Positions 44,075 to 53,087 of a stretch of 64,000 bases of DNA are shown in pieces (positions within the stretch are counted from its first letter, which is position 1; every line of letters begins with the position of its first letter). Origin of the DNA: Variovorax sp. 54 (GTDB lineage Bacteria; Pseudomonadota; Gammaproteobacteria; Burkholderiales; Burkholderiaceae_C); assembly GCF_002754375.1 (NCBI RefSeq), contig NZ_PEFF01000001.1:2170001-2234000 (forward strand), read 5' to 3'. The notes beneath the pieces are model-generated. The model did no database searches. It was not told where the DNA came from and saw only the letters and a program-made list of their open reading frames with translations. The position numbers and the translations under genes were made by a program.

Positions 44075-44548
44075 ATGAACACCCGGGCTGCCCCCATCGC
44101 CTCCGCCGCTTCGGCGTCTTCCTCTTCGTCGTTCCTTGCCACGCCGGCTGCCCGCGACGACGCCGGCAAGCTGGTGCTGCGCGTATCGGTCGGCGTGCTG
44201 ATGCTGCTGCACGGCATCTTCAAGCTCTCGGCCGGCGTCGGCTTCATCAGCGGCATGCTGGCCAAGGCCGGCCTGCCGGGCGGGCTGGCCTACCTCGTGT
44301 TCGTGGGCGAGATCGTCGCGCCGCTGCTGATGATCGCGGGCGTCTGGACGCGCGCCGCCGCCGCCGTGGTCGTCATCAACATGCTCGTGGCCTTCGGCCT
44401 CGTGCACATGGCCGACCTGTTCGCGCTGACCAAGCAAGGCGGCTGGGCGCTGGAACTGCAGGGCCTGTACCTGTTCGGCGCGCTGAGCGTGGCGCTGATG
44501 GGCGCCGGGCGCCTGAGCGTCGCCGGCCCGAACGGCCGCTGGAACTGA
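44075..44548 (+). CDS. DoxX family membrane protein
   Basis: 157 residues with four membrane helices: LVLRVSVGVLMLLHGIFKLSAG, LAYLVFVGEIVAPLLMIAGV, AAAVVVINMLVAFGLVHM and LYLFGALSVALMGAG. LHGIFKL and the overall order are typical of DoxX, whose members are linked to quinol oxidation, redox stress or membrane-associated oxidoreductase complexes. The N-terminal 28 residues are Ser/Ala-rich. It carries a predicted Crp-type site upstream and lies next to the regulator gene. Confidence 0.88.
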   Translation: MNTRAAPIASAASASSSSSFLATPAARDDAGKLVLRVSVGVLMLLHGIFKLSAGVGFISGMLAKAGLPGGLAYLVFVGEIVAPLLMIAGVWTRAAAAVVVINMLVAFGLVHMADLFALTKQGGWALELQGLYLFGALSVALMGAGRLSVAGPNGRWN

Positions 44549-44557
44549 TCGACCCGG

Positions 44558-45271
44558 TCAGTCGCCGCGCACCTGCGACACCATCTGCGCGAGGCGTTCG
44601 GCATCGGCCACCACCAGCGCCTTGGCGTCCTTGCGCAGCACGCCGCTGCGCACCAGCGTGTTGAGTTCGCGGGTCACCTGCTCGCGGTTGGTGCTGATCT
44701 GGCTGGCCAGCGCCGCGTGCTTGGGCGCGGGCTCCAGCCGGGCCTCGTTGCCGTCGATGCCCGCCTCGCGCGCCAGGCGCAGCAGTTCGGCATGCAGGCG
44801 GTTCTGCACGCCGAGCGTGCTCAGGTCGATCACCCGCTCCGACAGCTGCCGCACCAGCGCGGCCAGCCGCTGCATCACGCGCTCGGCCACCAGCGGCTCC
44901 TCGCGCAGCAGCGCCAGGAAGGCGGTGCGGTCCAGGCTGGCGACCACGCAGGGTTCGAGCGTGACCACGTCGGCCGAACGCGGCCCGCCGTCCAAAGCGG
45001 CGATGTCGCCGAAATGCGCGCCGGCTTCCGAATCGCGGAAGGTCACCTGCCGGCCGTTGGCTGCGTAGGTCGTCACCCGCACCCGGCCCGAGACCAGCAG
45101 GAACACCTCGCCCTGCAGGTCGGCGCGCAGCATCAGCGGCTTGCCGGCCGCCACGCTGTGCCACAGGCACTGGCGCGCCAGATGGTCGAAGCGGTCGTCG
45201 GACAGGCCTTCGAGCAGCGCGATGCGGCGCAGCGCGAGGCTGGAGCGGGGGGTGGGTTCGGGTAGGGCCAT
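44558..45271 (-). CDS. Crp/Fnr family transcriptional regulator
   Basis: 237 residues: an N-terminal cyclic-nucleotide-binding fold with the phosphate-binding cassette FGDIAALDGGPRSA (residues 87-100; Arg98 and Ser99 in the positions that hold cAMP in CRP) and a C-terminal winged helix. The recognition helix STNREQVTRELN has Arg196, Glu197 and Arg201 spaced as R180, E181 and R185 of E. coli CRP. No Fnr iron-sulfur cysteines are seen. It is divergent from a nucleotide cyclase gene, an obvious source of its ligand. ATG 45271 is chosen; 45328 would overlap the cyclase start. Confidence 0.9.
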   Translation of the reverse strand: MALPEPTPRSSLALRRIALLEGLSDDRFDHLARQCLWHSVAAGKPLMLRADLQGEVFLLVSGRVRVTTYAANGRQVTFRDSEAGAHFGDIAALDGGPRSADVVTLEPCVVASLDRTAFLALLREEPLVAERVMQRLAALVRQLSERVIDLSTLGVQNRLHAELLRLAREAGIDGNEARLEPAPKHAALASQISTNREQVTRELNTLVRSGVLRKDAKALVVADAERLAQMVSQVRGD

Positions 45272-45326
45272 GCCGGTGGTCGTTGAGGCGCGCGCATTAT
45301 GCTCGGGTGCCGCTTCGAACCCGTTC

Positions 45327-46985
45327 ATGGACAGACGTTCCCCACCTCCCGCTTTTTCACTGAGGACGCCGACACGGCGCAACCTCCGCTGGGCGAGCGG
45401 GCTGGTGCTGATGGCCTACATCACGGCGCACCTGCTGAACCATTCGCTGGGCATCGTCTCCTTCACCGCGGCCGAGACCGTGCTGCGCGGCGTGCAGAAG
45501 TTCTGGCACAGCCTGCCCGGCACGCTGCTGCTGTACGGCGCCGCCCTCACCCACCTTGCACTCGCCGTGGCCGCGCTGTGGGAGCGCCGCACCCTGCGCA
45601 TGCCGCCGCTCGAAGCCTTGCGCGTGCTGCTGGGCTTTGCGCTGCCGCTGCTGCTGGCCACCCACCTCACCGCCATGCGCGGCGCGTACCTGGCCTACGG
45701 CATCGAGGGCTCGTACGTGCGCGTGGTCTGGGGCCTGTGGGACCTGGCCGGTGCGGGCGCGCAGCTGGGCATGATGCTCGCCGCCTGGGCCCACGGCTGC
45801 CTCGGCCTGCACTTTGCGCTGCGCGTGCGCCCGCTCTACCGCCGCCTGTTCGCGCCGCTGCTCGCCATCGCCGTGCTGCTGCCGGTGACCGCCGCGATGG
45901 GCTTCGTCTCGATGGGGCGCGAGTTCCAGTGGACCGGCGTGCCGCCCGTCACGCTGCCGACGCCCGAACAGGGCCGCGCACTCAACGCCGCCGAGACGAA
46001 CCTCAAGCTCTACTACGCATTGGCCTTGCTGGCCCTGCTCGCGGCCTACGCGGCGCGCAGCCGGCTCGCCCGACGCGCCAGCGGTGCCACCGTGGCGTTG
46101 CGCTACCCCGACCGCACCGTGCACGTGCCGCCCGGCTGGAGCGTGCTCGAAGCCAGCCGCTCGCACGGCATCGCGCATGTGTCGATCTGCGGCGGGCGCG
46201 CGCGCTGCTCGACCTGCCGCGTGCGCGTGAGCGGCCCGCCCGAACACATCGGCACGCCGGGCCGCGACGAGCAGCGCACGCTCGACCGCGTGCGCGCCCC
46301 GCACGACGTGCGGCTGGCCTGCCAGCTGCGCCCGCGCGGCAGCATCGAGGTGACGCCGCTGTTCGCACCGCTGCCGCGCGAAGGCCGGCCGGCGCCGGTC
46401 GGCCGCTTCGGGCACGAGCGCGACGTGGCCATCCTGTTCGTCGACCTGCGGCGCTGGTCGGGCCTCTCGGAGCGGCAGTGGCCCTTCGACCTCGCCTACG
46501 TGCTCGACCGCTACTTCGCCATCGTGGGCGCTGCCGTGCGCGAGAGCGGCGGCGTGCCCAACCAGTTCATCGGCGACAGCGTGATGGCCATCTTCGGCCT
46601 CGAGAGCGACCTGCCCACCGCCTGCCGGCAGGCACTGCGCGCCACCGAGCTCATCGGCGAGCGCATGGAGGCATGGAACGTCGACTTCCAGGCCCAGTTC
46701 GGCCAGCAGCTGGACTTCGGCATGGGCCTGCACGCCGGGCGCGCGGCCGTCGGCGAGGTCGGCTACCTCGAGACCACCACCTTCACCGCCATCGGCGAAG
46801 TGGTGAACACCGCGAGCCGCCTGCAGGACCATTCCAAGACCGCCTCGGCGCGGCTCGTGGTCTCGCAGTTCGCGGCGCAACAGGCCGGCGCCGAAGAGAC
46901 GCTGGGGCCGGTCGACACGCTGAACGTGCGCGGGCGCTCCGAGCCGCTGACCGTGATGTATTCGCGCGCTTCAAACACGCCCTGA
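45327..46985 (+). CDS. Membrane adenylate/guanylate cyclase with 2Fe-2S ferredoxin domain
   Basis: 552 residues. Residues 20-245 form about six membrane helices with several buried histidines (35, 39, 76, 113, 156, 162), like quinone- and heme-b-binding anchors. Residues 255-345 are a plant-type ferredoxin with Cys288, 294, 297 and 332. Residues 365-545 are a class III cyclase domain with metal ligands Asp373 and Asp417 and the transition-state residues Asn494 and Arg498. The usual base-selecting Lys and Asp are replaced by Gln413 and Thr485. It probably couples quinone or redox state to cyclic nucleotide synthesis for the divergent Crp-type regulator. S. meliloti CyaC is a related heme-anchored precedent. 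Confidence 0.88.
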   Translation: MDRRSPPPAFSLRTPTRRNLRWASGLVLMAYITAHLLNHSLGIVSFTAAETVLRGVQKFWHSLPGTLLLYGAALTHLALAVAALWERRTLRMPPLEALRVLLGFALPLLLATHLTAMRGAYLAYGIEGSYVRVVWGLWDLAGAGAQLGMMLAAWAHGCLGLHFALRVRPLYRRLFAPLLAIAVLLPVTAAMGFVSMGREFQWTGVPPVTLPTPEQGRALNAAETNLKLYYALALLALLAAYAARSRLARRASGATVALRYPDRTVHVPPGWSVLEASRSHGIAHVSICGGRARCSTCRVRVSGPPEHIGTPGRDEQRTLDRVRAPHDVRLACQLRPRGSIEVTPLFAPLPREGRPAPVGRFGHERDVAILFVDLRRWSGLSERQWPFDLAYVLDRYFAIVGAAVRESGGVPNQFIGDSVMAIFGLESDLPTACRQALRATELIGERMEAWNVDFQAQFGQQLDFGMGLHAGRAAVGEVGYLETTTFTAIGEVVNTASRLQDHSKTASARLVVSQFAAQQAGAEETLGPVDTLNVRGRSEPLTVMYSRASNTP

Positions 46986-47007
46986 GCGTCGTCACCTGCC
47001 GGATTCG

Positions 47008-47049
47008 GTGCGCAAACGCACAGCGCCTTCCGCGATGCGGTTTCACACT
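47008..47049 (+). promoter_or_regulatory. Candidate Crp/Fnr-type site and -10 element upstream of the DUF4148-like gene
   Basis: Palindrome GTGCG-CAAA-CGCAC at 47008-47021, 22-bp spacer, CACACT at 47044-47049. This repeats the layout at 43974-44015 base for base in spacing. Further downstream both share a TGGCAAC-like element. It lies in the 120 bp between the cyclase stop and the small secreted protein gene. Confidence 0.65.
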
Positions 47050-47105
47050 GCAGCTTGTGGCAACGACGACTGTCCGCCGCCCACAGACTCAAGGGAAAAC
47101 GCATC

Positions 47106-47465
47106 ATGAACAGCAAGCAACTCCTCGCCATCTCCGCCGCCGCTTTTGCCCTGCTGGGCACCGCCGGTGCAGCCCACGCCGAAACGTATGAAGGCGTGCA
47201 TGCCCTCACCTCGGCCGCCAGCCGTGCCGACGTGCGCACCGAAGCCGTCGCCGCCGCGCGCAATGGCAACGAGTACTCGGACGCCGCTGCCGAAGGCACC
47301 GTCGCCGTGACCTCCACGCTCGACCGCCAGGCCGTGCGCGACCAGGCCGTGGCCGCTGCCCACAACCCGCTGCAAAGCCTGGACCGCCGCGCCTTCTACC
47401 GCGACGAAGTGCCCTCCGCCTACAAGAAGCCGGCCGTGAGCTTCACGCGCCAGGCCGGCCTGTAA
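47106..47465 (+). CDS. Small secreted alanine-rich protein, DUF4148-like
   Basis: 119 residues with a signal peptide (KQLLAISAAAFALLGTAGAAHA, cleavage after AHA). The mature part has repeats of the type SRADVRTEAVAAARNG and DRQAVRDQAVAAAHNP, about 60 residues apart, a hallmark of DUF4148-like periplasmic proteins. Function unknown. The promoter has the same palindrome and spacing as the DoxX gene, so the two are probably co-regulated. It is convergent with rtcA (6-bp gap). Confidence 0.75.
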   Translation: MNSKQLLAISAAAFALLGTAGAAHAETYEGVHALTSAASRADVRTEAVAAARNGNEYSDAAAEGTVAVTSTLDRQAVRDQAVAAAHNPLQSLDRRAFYRDEVPSAYKKPAVSFTRQAGL

Positions 47466-47471
47466 TCCCCC

Positions 47472-48578
47472 TCACGACGCCACCACCTGCACCCGCGCCG
47501 CGCGCGGGCCTGCAGCTTCTTCGGTGATCGTGAAGCGCACCGGCAGGAAGCGCTCGATCACCGCGCAGTTCGTGCGCGTGTGCGGCGTCACTTCGCTGCA
47601 GGTGAACGCGCCCGACTGCCCCGGTTGCCGGAACACCGCGAGTGCCAGCAGCAGCGCGAGCTGGTCGGCCAGGTGCGGCCCCACGGCCGCGTCCTCGTGC
47701 TTCTGGAACGCGCGCACCTCCTTCACGAGGCCGTGCGCCACCTGCTCCGCGCTCAGCGTCTTCTCGCCGAAGGCAGTGAACACCTCGGTGAGGTGCGCGT
47801 AGGCCAGCGTCACCAACAGCGCATTGCCCGGCCCCTCGTTCTGGCGCGTCGGCACCGTGCGCAGTTGCTCGGCTTGCGCCGACCAGCCCATCGCCGCACC
47901 CACCGTTTCGAGTTCGCGCGCCGCCACGTGGCGCGGCAGCCCGGGCGCCAGGCACTCGGTATGACCCGCCAGCAGTTCGCCGCGCGAGAGCAGATCAAAC
48001 GCTTGCAGCCGCGCGCCTTCCACCGCCGGCACGATCGTCGCGTCGACCTCGCCGCCACCGGCCGGATAGAAGCCGCAACGGCGCAGCTCGAGCTGCAGGT
48101 CGCCGCCGAGGCGACGCACCAGCGGCGCAAACGCACGCTCCAGAAAGTGGAACGGCGGCGCCATCGGGTTGTGCGTGCCACCGCTCAGCCGCAGCCGGCT
48201 CACCTGCCCCGCGGGTTGCAGCAGCAGCGGCGGCAGCACGGTCTGCAGCACCAGCATGCAGCTGCCCGCGCCGGCGATCGCAAAGCGGTAGTCGCCCGCA
48301 CGCACCGGCCCCGGCACGAAGCGCAGCGACTGCGAGCCCAGCTCGGCGCCTTCGACCTGCGCGCCGCTGATCTCCGCGGCCGCATGCACGCATGCCAGGT
48401 GCTGACGCATCAGGCCCGGCTTGGCGCGGCCCGCGCGGATCTTCGCGATGGTGAGCGGCCGGCCCGTGACCATCGACAGCGCGAGGCCGGTGCGCAGGAT
48501 CTGGCCGCCGCCTTCGCCTTGGGAGCCGTCGAGTTCGACGGCATCGAGCGCTCGTTGTTCTTCTTGTGCTTCCGTCAT
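47472..48578 (-). CDS. rtcA: RNA 3'-terminal phosphate cyclase
   Basis: 368 residues. Opens with LDGSQGEGGGQILRTGLALSMVTGRPL, the signature of RtcA; the adenylylated histidine is expected at His302 in VGPHLADQLAL. The motif FYPAGGGEVD is also present. RtcA converts RNA 3'-phosphate to the 2',3'-cyclic form used by RtcB. Last gene of the rtc operon, 23 bp after the zinc-ribbon gene. Confidence 0.96.
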   Translation of the reverse strand: MTEAQEEQRALDAVELDGSQGEGGGQILRTGLALSMVTGRPLTIAKIRAGRAKPGLMRQHLACVHAAAEISGAQVEGAELGSQSLRFVPGPVRAGDYRFAIAGAGSCMLVLQTVLPPLLLQPAGQVSRLRLSGGTHNPMAPPFHFLERAFAPLVRRLGGDLQLELRRCGFYPAGGGEVDATIVPAVEGARLQAFDLLSRGELLAGHTECLAPGLPRHVAARELETVGAAMGWSAQAEQLRTVPTRQNEGPGNALLVTLAYAHLTEVFTAFGEKTLSAEQVAHGLVKEVRAFQKHEDAAVGPHLADQLALLLALAVFRQPGQSGAFTCSEVTPHTRTNCAVIERFLPVRFTITEEAAGPRAARVQVVAS

Positions 48579-48601
48579 CGGGACACGTCTTTCTTTCTTG
48601 T

Positions 48602-48955
48602 TCAGTCGTTTGTCGTTGTTCTTGTTCGCGGCGTTCCGAGCCGGCATGCGCGACAGCGCACCGCCGTGCTGTGGATGCTGCCGAGCGCCACCTCGTACCA
48701 CCACTTCTGCTGCTTGGCCGTCCACACCTCTTGCGCGCCGCAATCGCGGCAGGTGAACGCCTTGTCGACGTAGAAGGTCGGCAGCGGGCCATAAGTGTTG
48801 TTGTGCGCGGGCAGCAGGGCCGTGTCAGCAGCGACCATGCCTTCGGCACGCAGCAGGCGTGCATCGGCGTGGCGCTGCTGCAATGCCACGGCGCGCGCTG
48901 CGCGGTCGAGGCGGTGCGCTTTGATCTCGGCGCGGCGTTGCTTGTTGCTTTTCAT
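48602..48955 (-). CDS. Zinc-ribbon protein of the rtc operon
   Basis: 117 residues. A basic N-terminal helix (MKSNKQRRAEIKAHRLDRAARAV) precedes a zinc ribbon with FTCRDCGAQEVWTAKQQKWWYE and a second pair CRACR, similar to the probable zinc-ribbon domain zf-trcl. Basic and metal-binding, so RNA binding is plausible. It sits between the HEAT-like gene and rtcA with gaps of 14 and 23 bp and is surely co-transcribed. Function unknown. ATG 48955 is chosen. Confidence 0.8.
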   Translation of the reverse strand: MKSNKQRRAEIKAHRLDRAARAVALQQRHADARLLRAEGMVAADTALLPAHNNTYGPLPTFYVDKAFTCRDCGAQEVWTAKQQKWWYEVALGSIHSTAVRCRACRLGTPRTRTTTND

Positions 48956-48969
48956 CAGCGCAATGTTCT

Positions 48970-50334
48970 TCAAATAATCCGAAATGCACGCAGGTGAAGC
49001 TCAACTTCACTCGGGAAACCATAGGGAAGAAGAGCGCGTGGGCGTCCCTGGGACAGCAGTTCTTCTCTTCGGCTCCAGAAAGCAGCCAGGGCAGCCCTCT
49101 GCGTTTCCTTCGGAGGCACGTAGCAATTGGCCATCGCCTTGCACCACGAATCGACTTCAATGGTCACGGCATGGCAGAGGTCGCCGGAAAGGTCCCCTCT
49201 CTCCATGAGCGCCATGACAAAAAGCAAGCGATCCCAGGGCGATCCGGACCTGAGCATTGCCATGACCTCCGTTGCGACCTCCTGACGTTCCAGACCCATG
49301 CGCATCAGCGCATCCGGACGAGGCAGCGATGCGCCGCGCCGGATGTGCTCGACCGCGAGGCGACGTACCTTCGGCGAAGCGTCTGCGAGGATCTCCATCA
49401 ATTCCTTGTCGACCTCTTCGTCTTTCGCGACCGAGAGCACGAGCCACCTGGCAAGGCGCCGCAACGGCACCACTTTCGACGCTTGCAACAAACGGGCATA
49501 CCCCGTCGCGCGCGAGTCCTGAAGCAAGTGCAGAACATGAAGGGCAGCCGTCTTTCGCGCGTCGACTTGGGCGAGTTCCAGGATCTCCGTCGCGCGACTG
49601 GCGAACTCATCCCTGCTCGCGGCCAGCGAATTCACCACCAGCGATCGCACGACCGCGCTCGTGTCGAAGCACATGGATCGGGCAAACCGCTGCACATCGA
49701 AGTCTTTCTCGCCCAGAAGCACCCGGGTGGCCTCTGCCCGCACGCGCGGCAGGCATGCACGGGAAGCGACCTCGAAAAACTTGCGCCTGTCCGATGACGA
49801 CCGCAGCCGGTCCGCCGCGTTGAGGCAAAGCTGCGCCGTCGGCGGGTCGCGTGAGAGCACACCTTGCGTCAGCAGCTCGAGAAACACCAGGTCGTCGTTC
49901 GCCCGCTGGAGACGAAGCGTGAAGATCCAACGCCGCATGGCATCGTCGAGCAGCGGTGCCTGACGCTCGAGCTCGCCGGTGTTGCGGGCAAAAAAATCCT
50001 CGATGGCGGCCCGCAGCGCGCGCAGGTCGGTCCTGCGGATGCGATAGGCGAACGCCAGCTCCGGCAAGGCATGTGCCCAATGGCCAACGAACTCGTCGCG
50101 CATGAAGGAGACGAGGCCCTTCTTTGCAGCCTCGCCCACCCCCGGCACCCAGTCGTCGACACACACAAGCAGGATGGCGATGGCCCGCGGGTCCTGACGC
50201 CGCACCAGTTCGGCAACGACGGCTTCGCGCTGATAGCCGTCATAGGAGCGTGCAAGCTCTTTCAACTCGCTGAATGCGAGCGCACTCGCATCCAGCGTCG
50301 GCACCGCCTCGGTTCTACTTTTCCACCATGTCAT
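48970..50334 (-). CDS. HEAT-like helical repeat protein of the rtc operon
   Basis: 454 residues, all-helical, with repeats such as YQREAVVAELVRRQDPRAIAILL, RVRAEATRVLLGEKDFDVQRFA, ASPKVRRLAVEHIRRGASL and LERQEVATEVMAMLRSG. No catalytic motif and no signal peptide. I do not recognise a named family. Its place between rtcB and the zinc-ribbon gene suggests a scaffold or RNA-binding partner of the ligase. Base composition is slightly less GC-rich than its neighbours. Confidence 0.7.
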   Translation of the reverse strand: MTWWKSRTEAVPTLDASALAFSELKELARSYDGYQREAVVAELVRRQDPRAIAILLVCVDDWVPGVGEAAKKGLVSFMRDEFVGHWAHALPELAFAYRIRRTDLRALRAAIEDFFARNTGELERQAPLLDDAMRRWIFTLRLQRANDDLVFLELLTQGVLSRDPPTAQLCLNAADRLRSSSDRRKFFEVASRACLPRVRAEATRVLLGEKDFDVQRFARSMCFDTSAVVRSLVVNSLAASRDEFASRATEILELAQVDARKTAALHVLHLLQDSRATGYARLLQASKVVPLRRLARWLVLSVAKDEEVDKELMEILADASPKVRRLAVEHIRRGASLPRPDALMRMGLERQEVATEVMAMLRSGSPWDRLLFVMALMERGDLSGDLCHAVTIEVDSWCKAMANCYVPPKETQRAALAAFWSRREELLSQGRPRALLPYGFPSEVELHLRAFRII

Positions 50335-50350
50335 CGCAATGTCCTTTTCT

Positions 50351-50403
50351 CGGCGCTTTGAACTTGCGCCGCCTCCCGCTGCCAGGGCGATGATCGCGCC
50401 TGG
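50351..50403 (-). other. Pair of hairpins in the rtcB-HEAT intergenic gap
   Basis: The 71-bp gap holds two inverted repeats. CCAGG-x-GCGAT/ATCGC-x-CCTGG spans 50382-50403, and CGGCGC-N9-GCGCCG spans 50351-50371. Neither is followed by a T tract, so they are not classical terminators. They may be processing or stability elements that set the ratio of rtcB to downstream products. Confidence 0.4.
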
Positions 50404-50405
50404 CC

Positions 50406-51626
<1,221 letters not shown>

Positions 51627-51677
51627 TTTTCTTTTCTCTCTCTTTGTCTGTCTATCTGTCTATTCTTCACAACCGAT

Positions 51678-51917
51678 TGGTGGACACGGCGGGATTCGAA
51701 CCCGCATCAATACGGCGACCATGGTGTTTGAGTCCGATGGCCCAGTCGACGATTGGAAACGCGCGCCAGTGACAGACCCGTCATCGGAGCCAGCACCTGC
51801 ATCCTCAACCTTGCTCGTCAACCGACTTTCCCGCCGTACCTGGTCTTACCCAGGCTGCCGGCAATTTCAAACATTTTTGGCAGTGGCGCTCCCTTCTGTG
51901 CCTGCGTGCCCGTGTCT
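51678..51917 (-). ncRNA. tRNA-like RNA element between slipin and rtcB (extent uncertain)
   Basis: On the minus strand a perfect T arm GCGGG-TTCGAAT-CCCGC (51705-51689) is followed by CGTGTCC, a single A and CCA (ending at 51678), the order of a tRNA 3' end. GACACG at 51916-51911 can pair with CGTGTC, so a 240-nt RNA closed by an acceptor-like stem is possible. Between them is a hairpin CCTGG-N6-CCAGG within a GCCG/CGGC pair. A leucine-tRNA-like fragment CGGACTCAAAC is present, but its anticodon stem is degenerate. The whole 309-bp intergenic region contains no coding frame that looks real. Only the T arm plus CCA is certain. Confidence 0.55.
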
Positions 51918-51935
51918 CTTTCTTTCCTCTATGGC

Positions 51936-53087
51936 TCAAGAACCGTTCGGCCGCAGCGTCACGAGTCCGTTGAGCACCTGGTCCAGGCCGCCGATCACCG
52001 AGATCTTGTCGATGCGCTCGGCCACGCGTTCCAGCGTCTCGAGTTCCTTCATGCGCAAGGCGACGGGGTTGCCCTCCATCACCTTCGCGGTGTTCAGCAG
52101 CGAGCGCGTGGCCGCGGTTTCCTCGCGGCGGCGGATCACGTTGGCCTGGGCCGACTTCTCGGCCTCCACCACCTGCGCGAGGATGGTCTTCATCTCGCCC
52201 GGCAGGATGATGTCCTTCACGCCCACGCTCTCCAGCACCAGGCCCGAACCCTCGAGCCGCTCACGCACCTGCGCCAGCACCGTCTGGTCGATGGCGGACT
52301 TGTTCTCCAGCAGGGCGTCGAGCGTCTGCTCACCCACCGCCGCGCGCAGACCGAACTGCAGCTCGCGGTACACATGCTCGGCCGGCTTGGGCATCTGCGC
52401 CAGGGCTCGTCGCACATCGGCAAAACGCCACACCGCCGACAGGTTCAGCCGCAGCCCCACCTTGTCGCGGGTGAGTATTTCCTGGCCGCTCACTTCGGCG
52501 ATCTGCGAACGCAGGTCCACGCTGGTCACGGCCACCTGCCGGTTGAAGCGCCAGAAGCCGTGGTTGCCCGGCGGCAGCAATGCCTGCATCTGGCCTTCGA
52601 GGGTCAGCACACCGGCATGGAACTCGGGCACCTGCACCAGCAGCACGCCTTCGAGCCCCTGCACCGCACGCGGACGCAGCGCCACGCTCTGCAGCTTGGC
52701 CAGCAGCTCGGCCGGCAGGCGTGCATCGGCGGCCACGTCGATCACGTCGACGCGCTGCTCGCGCAGGCCGCGCCAGTAGAGCTTGCGGGTGGCGGGCGGC
52801 AGGATCTGCACCAGCACGCCGTCTTCATGGCGCAGGCCGACCTCGGTCTCGCCCAGCGACACCTGCACGAACTCGCGCTGCACCAGCTGCGGCTCGCGCG
52901 CCAGGAAGTAGTCGGCCAGCTCGTGCTCGAAGGCCGGCTCGGCCAGCGAGAAGCGCTCGAGCTGCACGGTGTCGAAACCCGTGAACACGCGGTGCTTGCC
53001 GGCGGCATACAGGCCATCGAAGTCGCCATTGCGCAGCAGCAGCACGCGCTCGTTCTTCTTGACGGTGAATGGGGTGAATCCCAGCAT
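51936..53087 (-). CDS. Slipin (SPFH/band 7) family protein of the rtc operon
   Basis: 383 residues. SPFH/band 7 domain: ERVLLLRNGDFDGLYAAGKHRVFTGFD, then VDLRSQIAEVSGQEILTRDKVGLRLNLSAVWRF, then the helical GVKDIILPGEMKTILAQVVEAEKSAQANVIRRREE. The usual N-terminal membrane hairpin of slipins is missing, so it may be cytosolic or peripheral. First protein gene of the rtc operon, behind a leader of about 500 nt. ATG 53087 with AGAGGA upstream is preferred; the frame stays open to 53288 across structured leader. Confidence 0.9.
   Translation of the reverse strand: MLGFTPFTVKKNERVLLLRNGDFDGLYAAGKHRVFTGFDTVQLERFSLAEPAFEHELADYFLAREPQLVQREFVQVSLGETEVGLRHEDGVLVQILPPATRKLYWRGLREQRVDVIDVAADARLPAELLAKLQSVALRPRAVQGLEGVLLVQVPEFHAGVLTLEGQMQALLPPGNHGFWRFNRQVAVTSVDLRSQIAEVSGQEILTRDKVGLRLNLSAVWRFADVRRALAQMPKPAEHVYRELQFGLRAAVGEQTLDALLENKSAIDQTVLAQVRERLEGSGLVLESVGVKDIILPGEMKTILAQVVEAEKSAQANVIRRREETAATRSLLNTAKVMEGNPVALRMKELETLERVAERIDKISVIGGLDQVLNGLVTLRPNGS

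Noticed and set aside
51678..51917. tmRNA or canonical tRNA at the slipin-rtcB gap
   Set aside because: There is a T arm and CCA, but no tmRNA-like 5' end or tag frame, and the anticodon stem has only two pairs. I report it as tRNA-like with uncertain extent, not as a functional tRNA.
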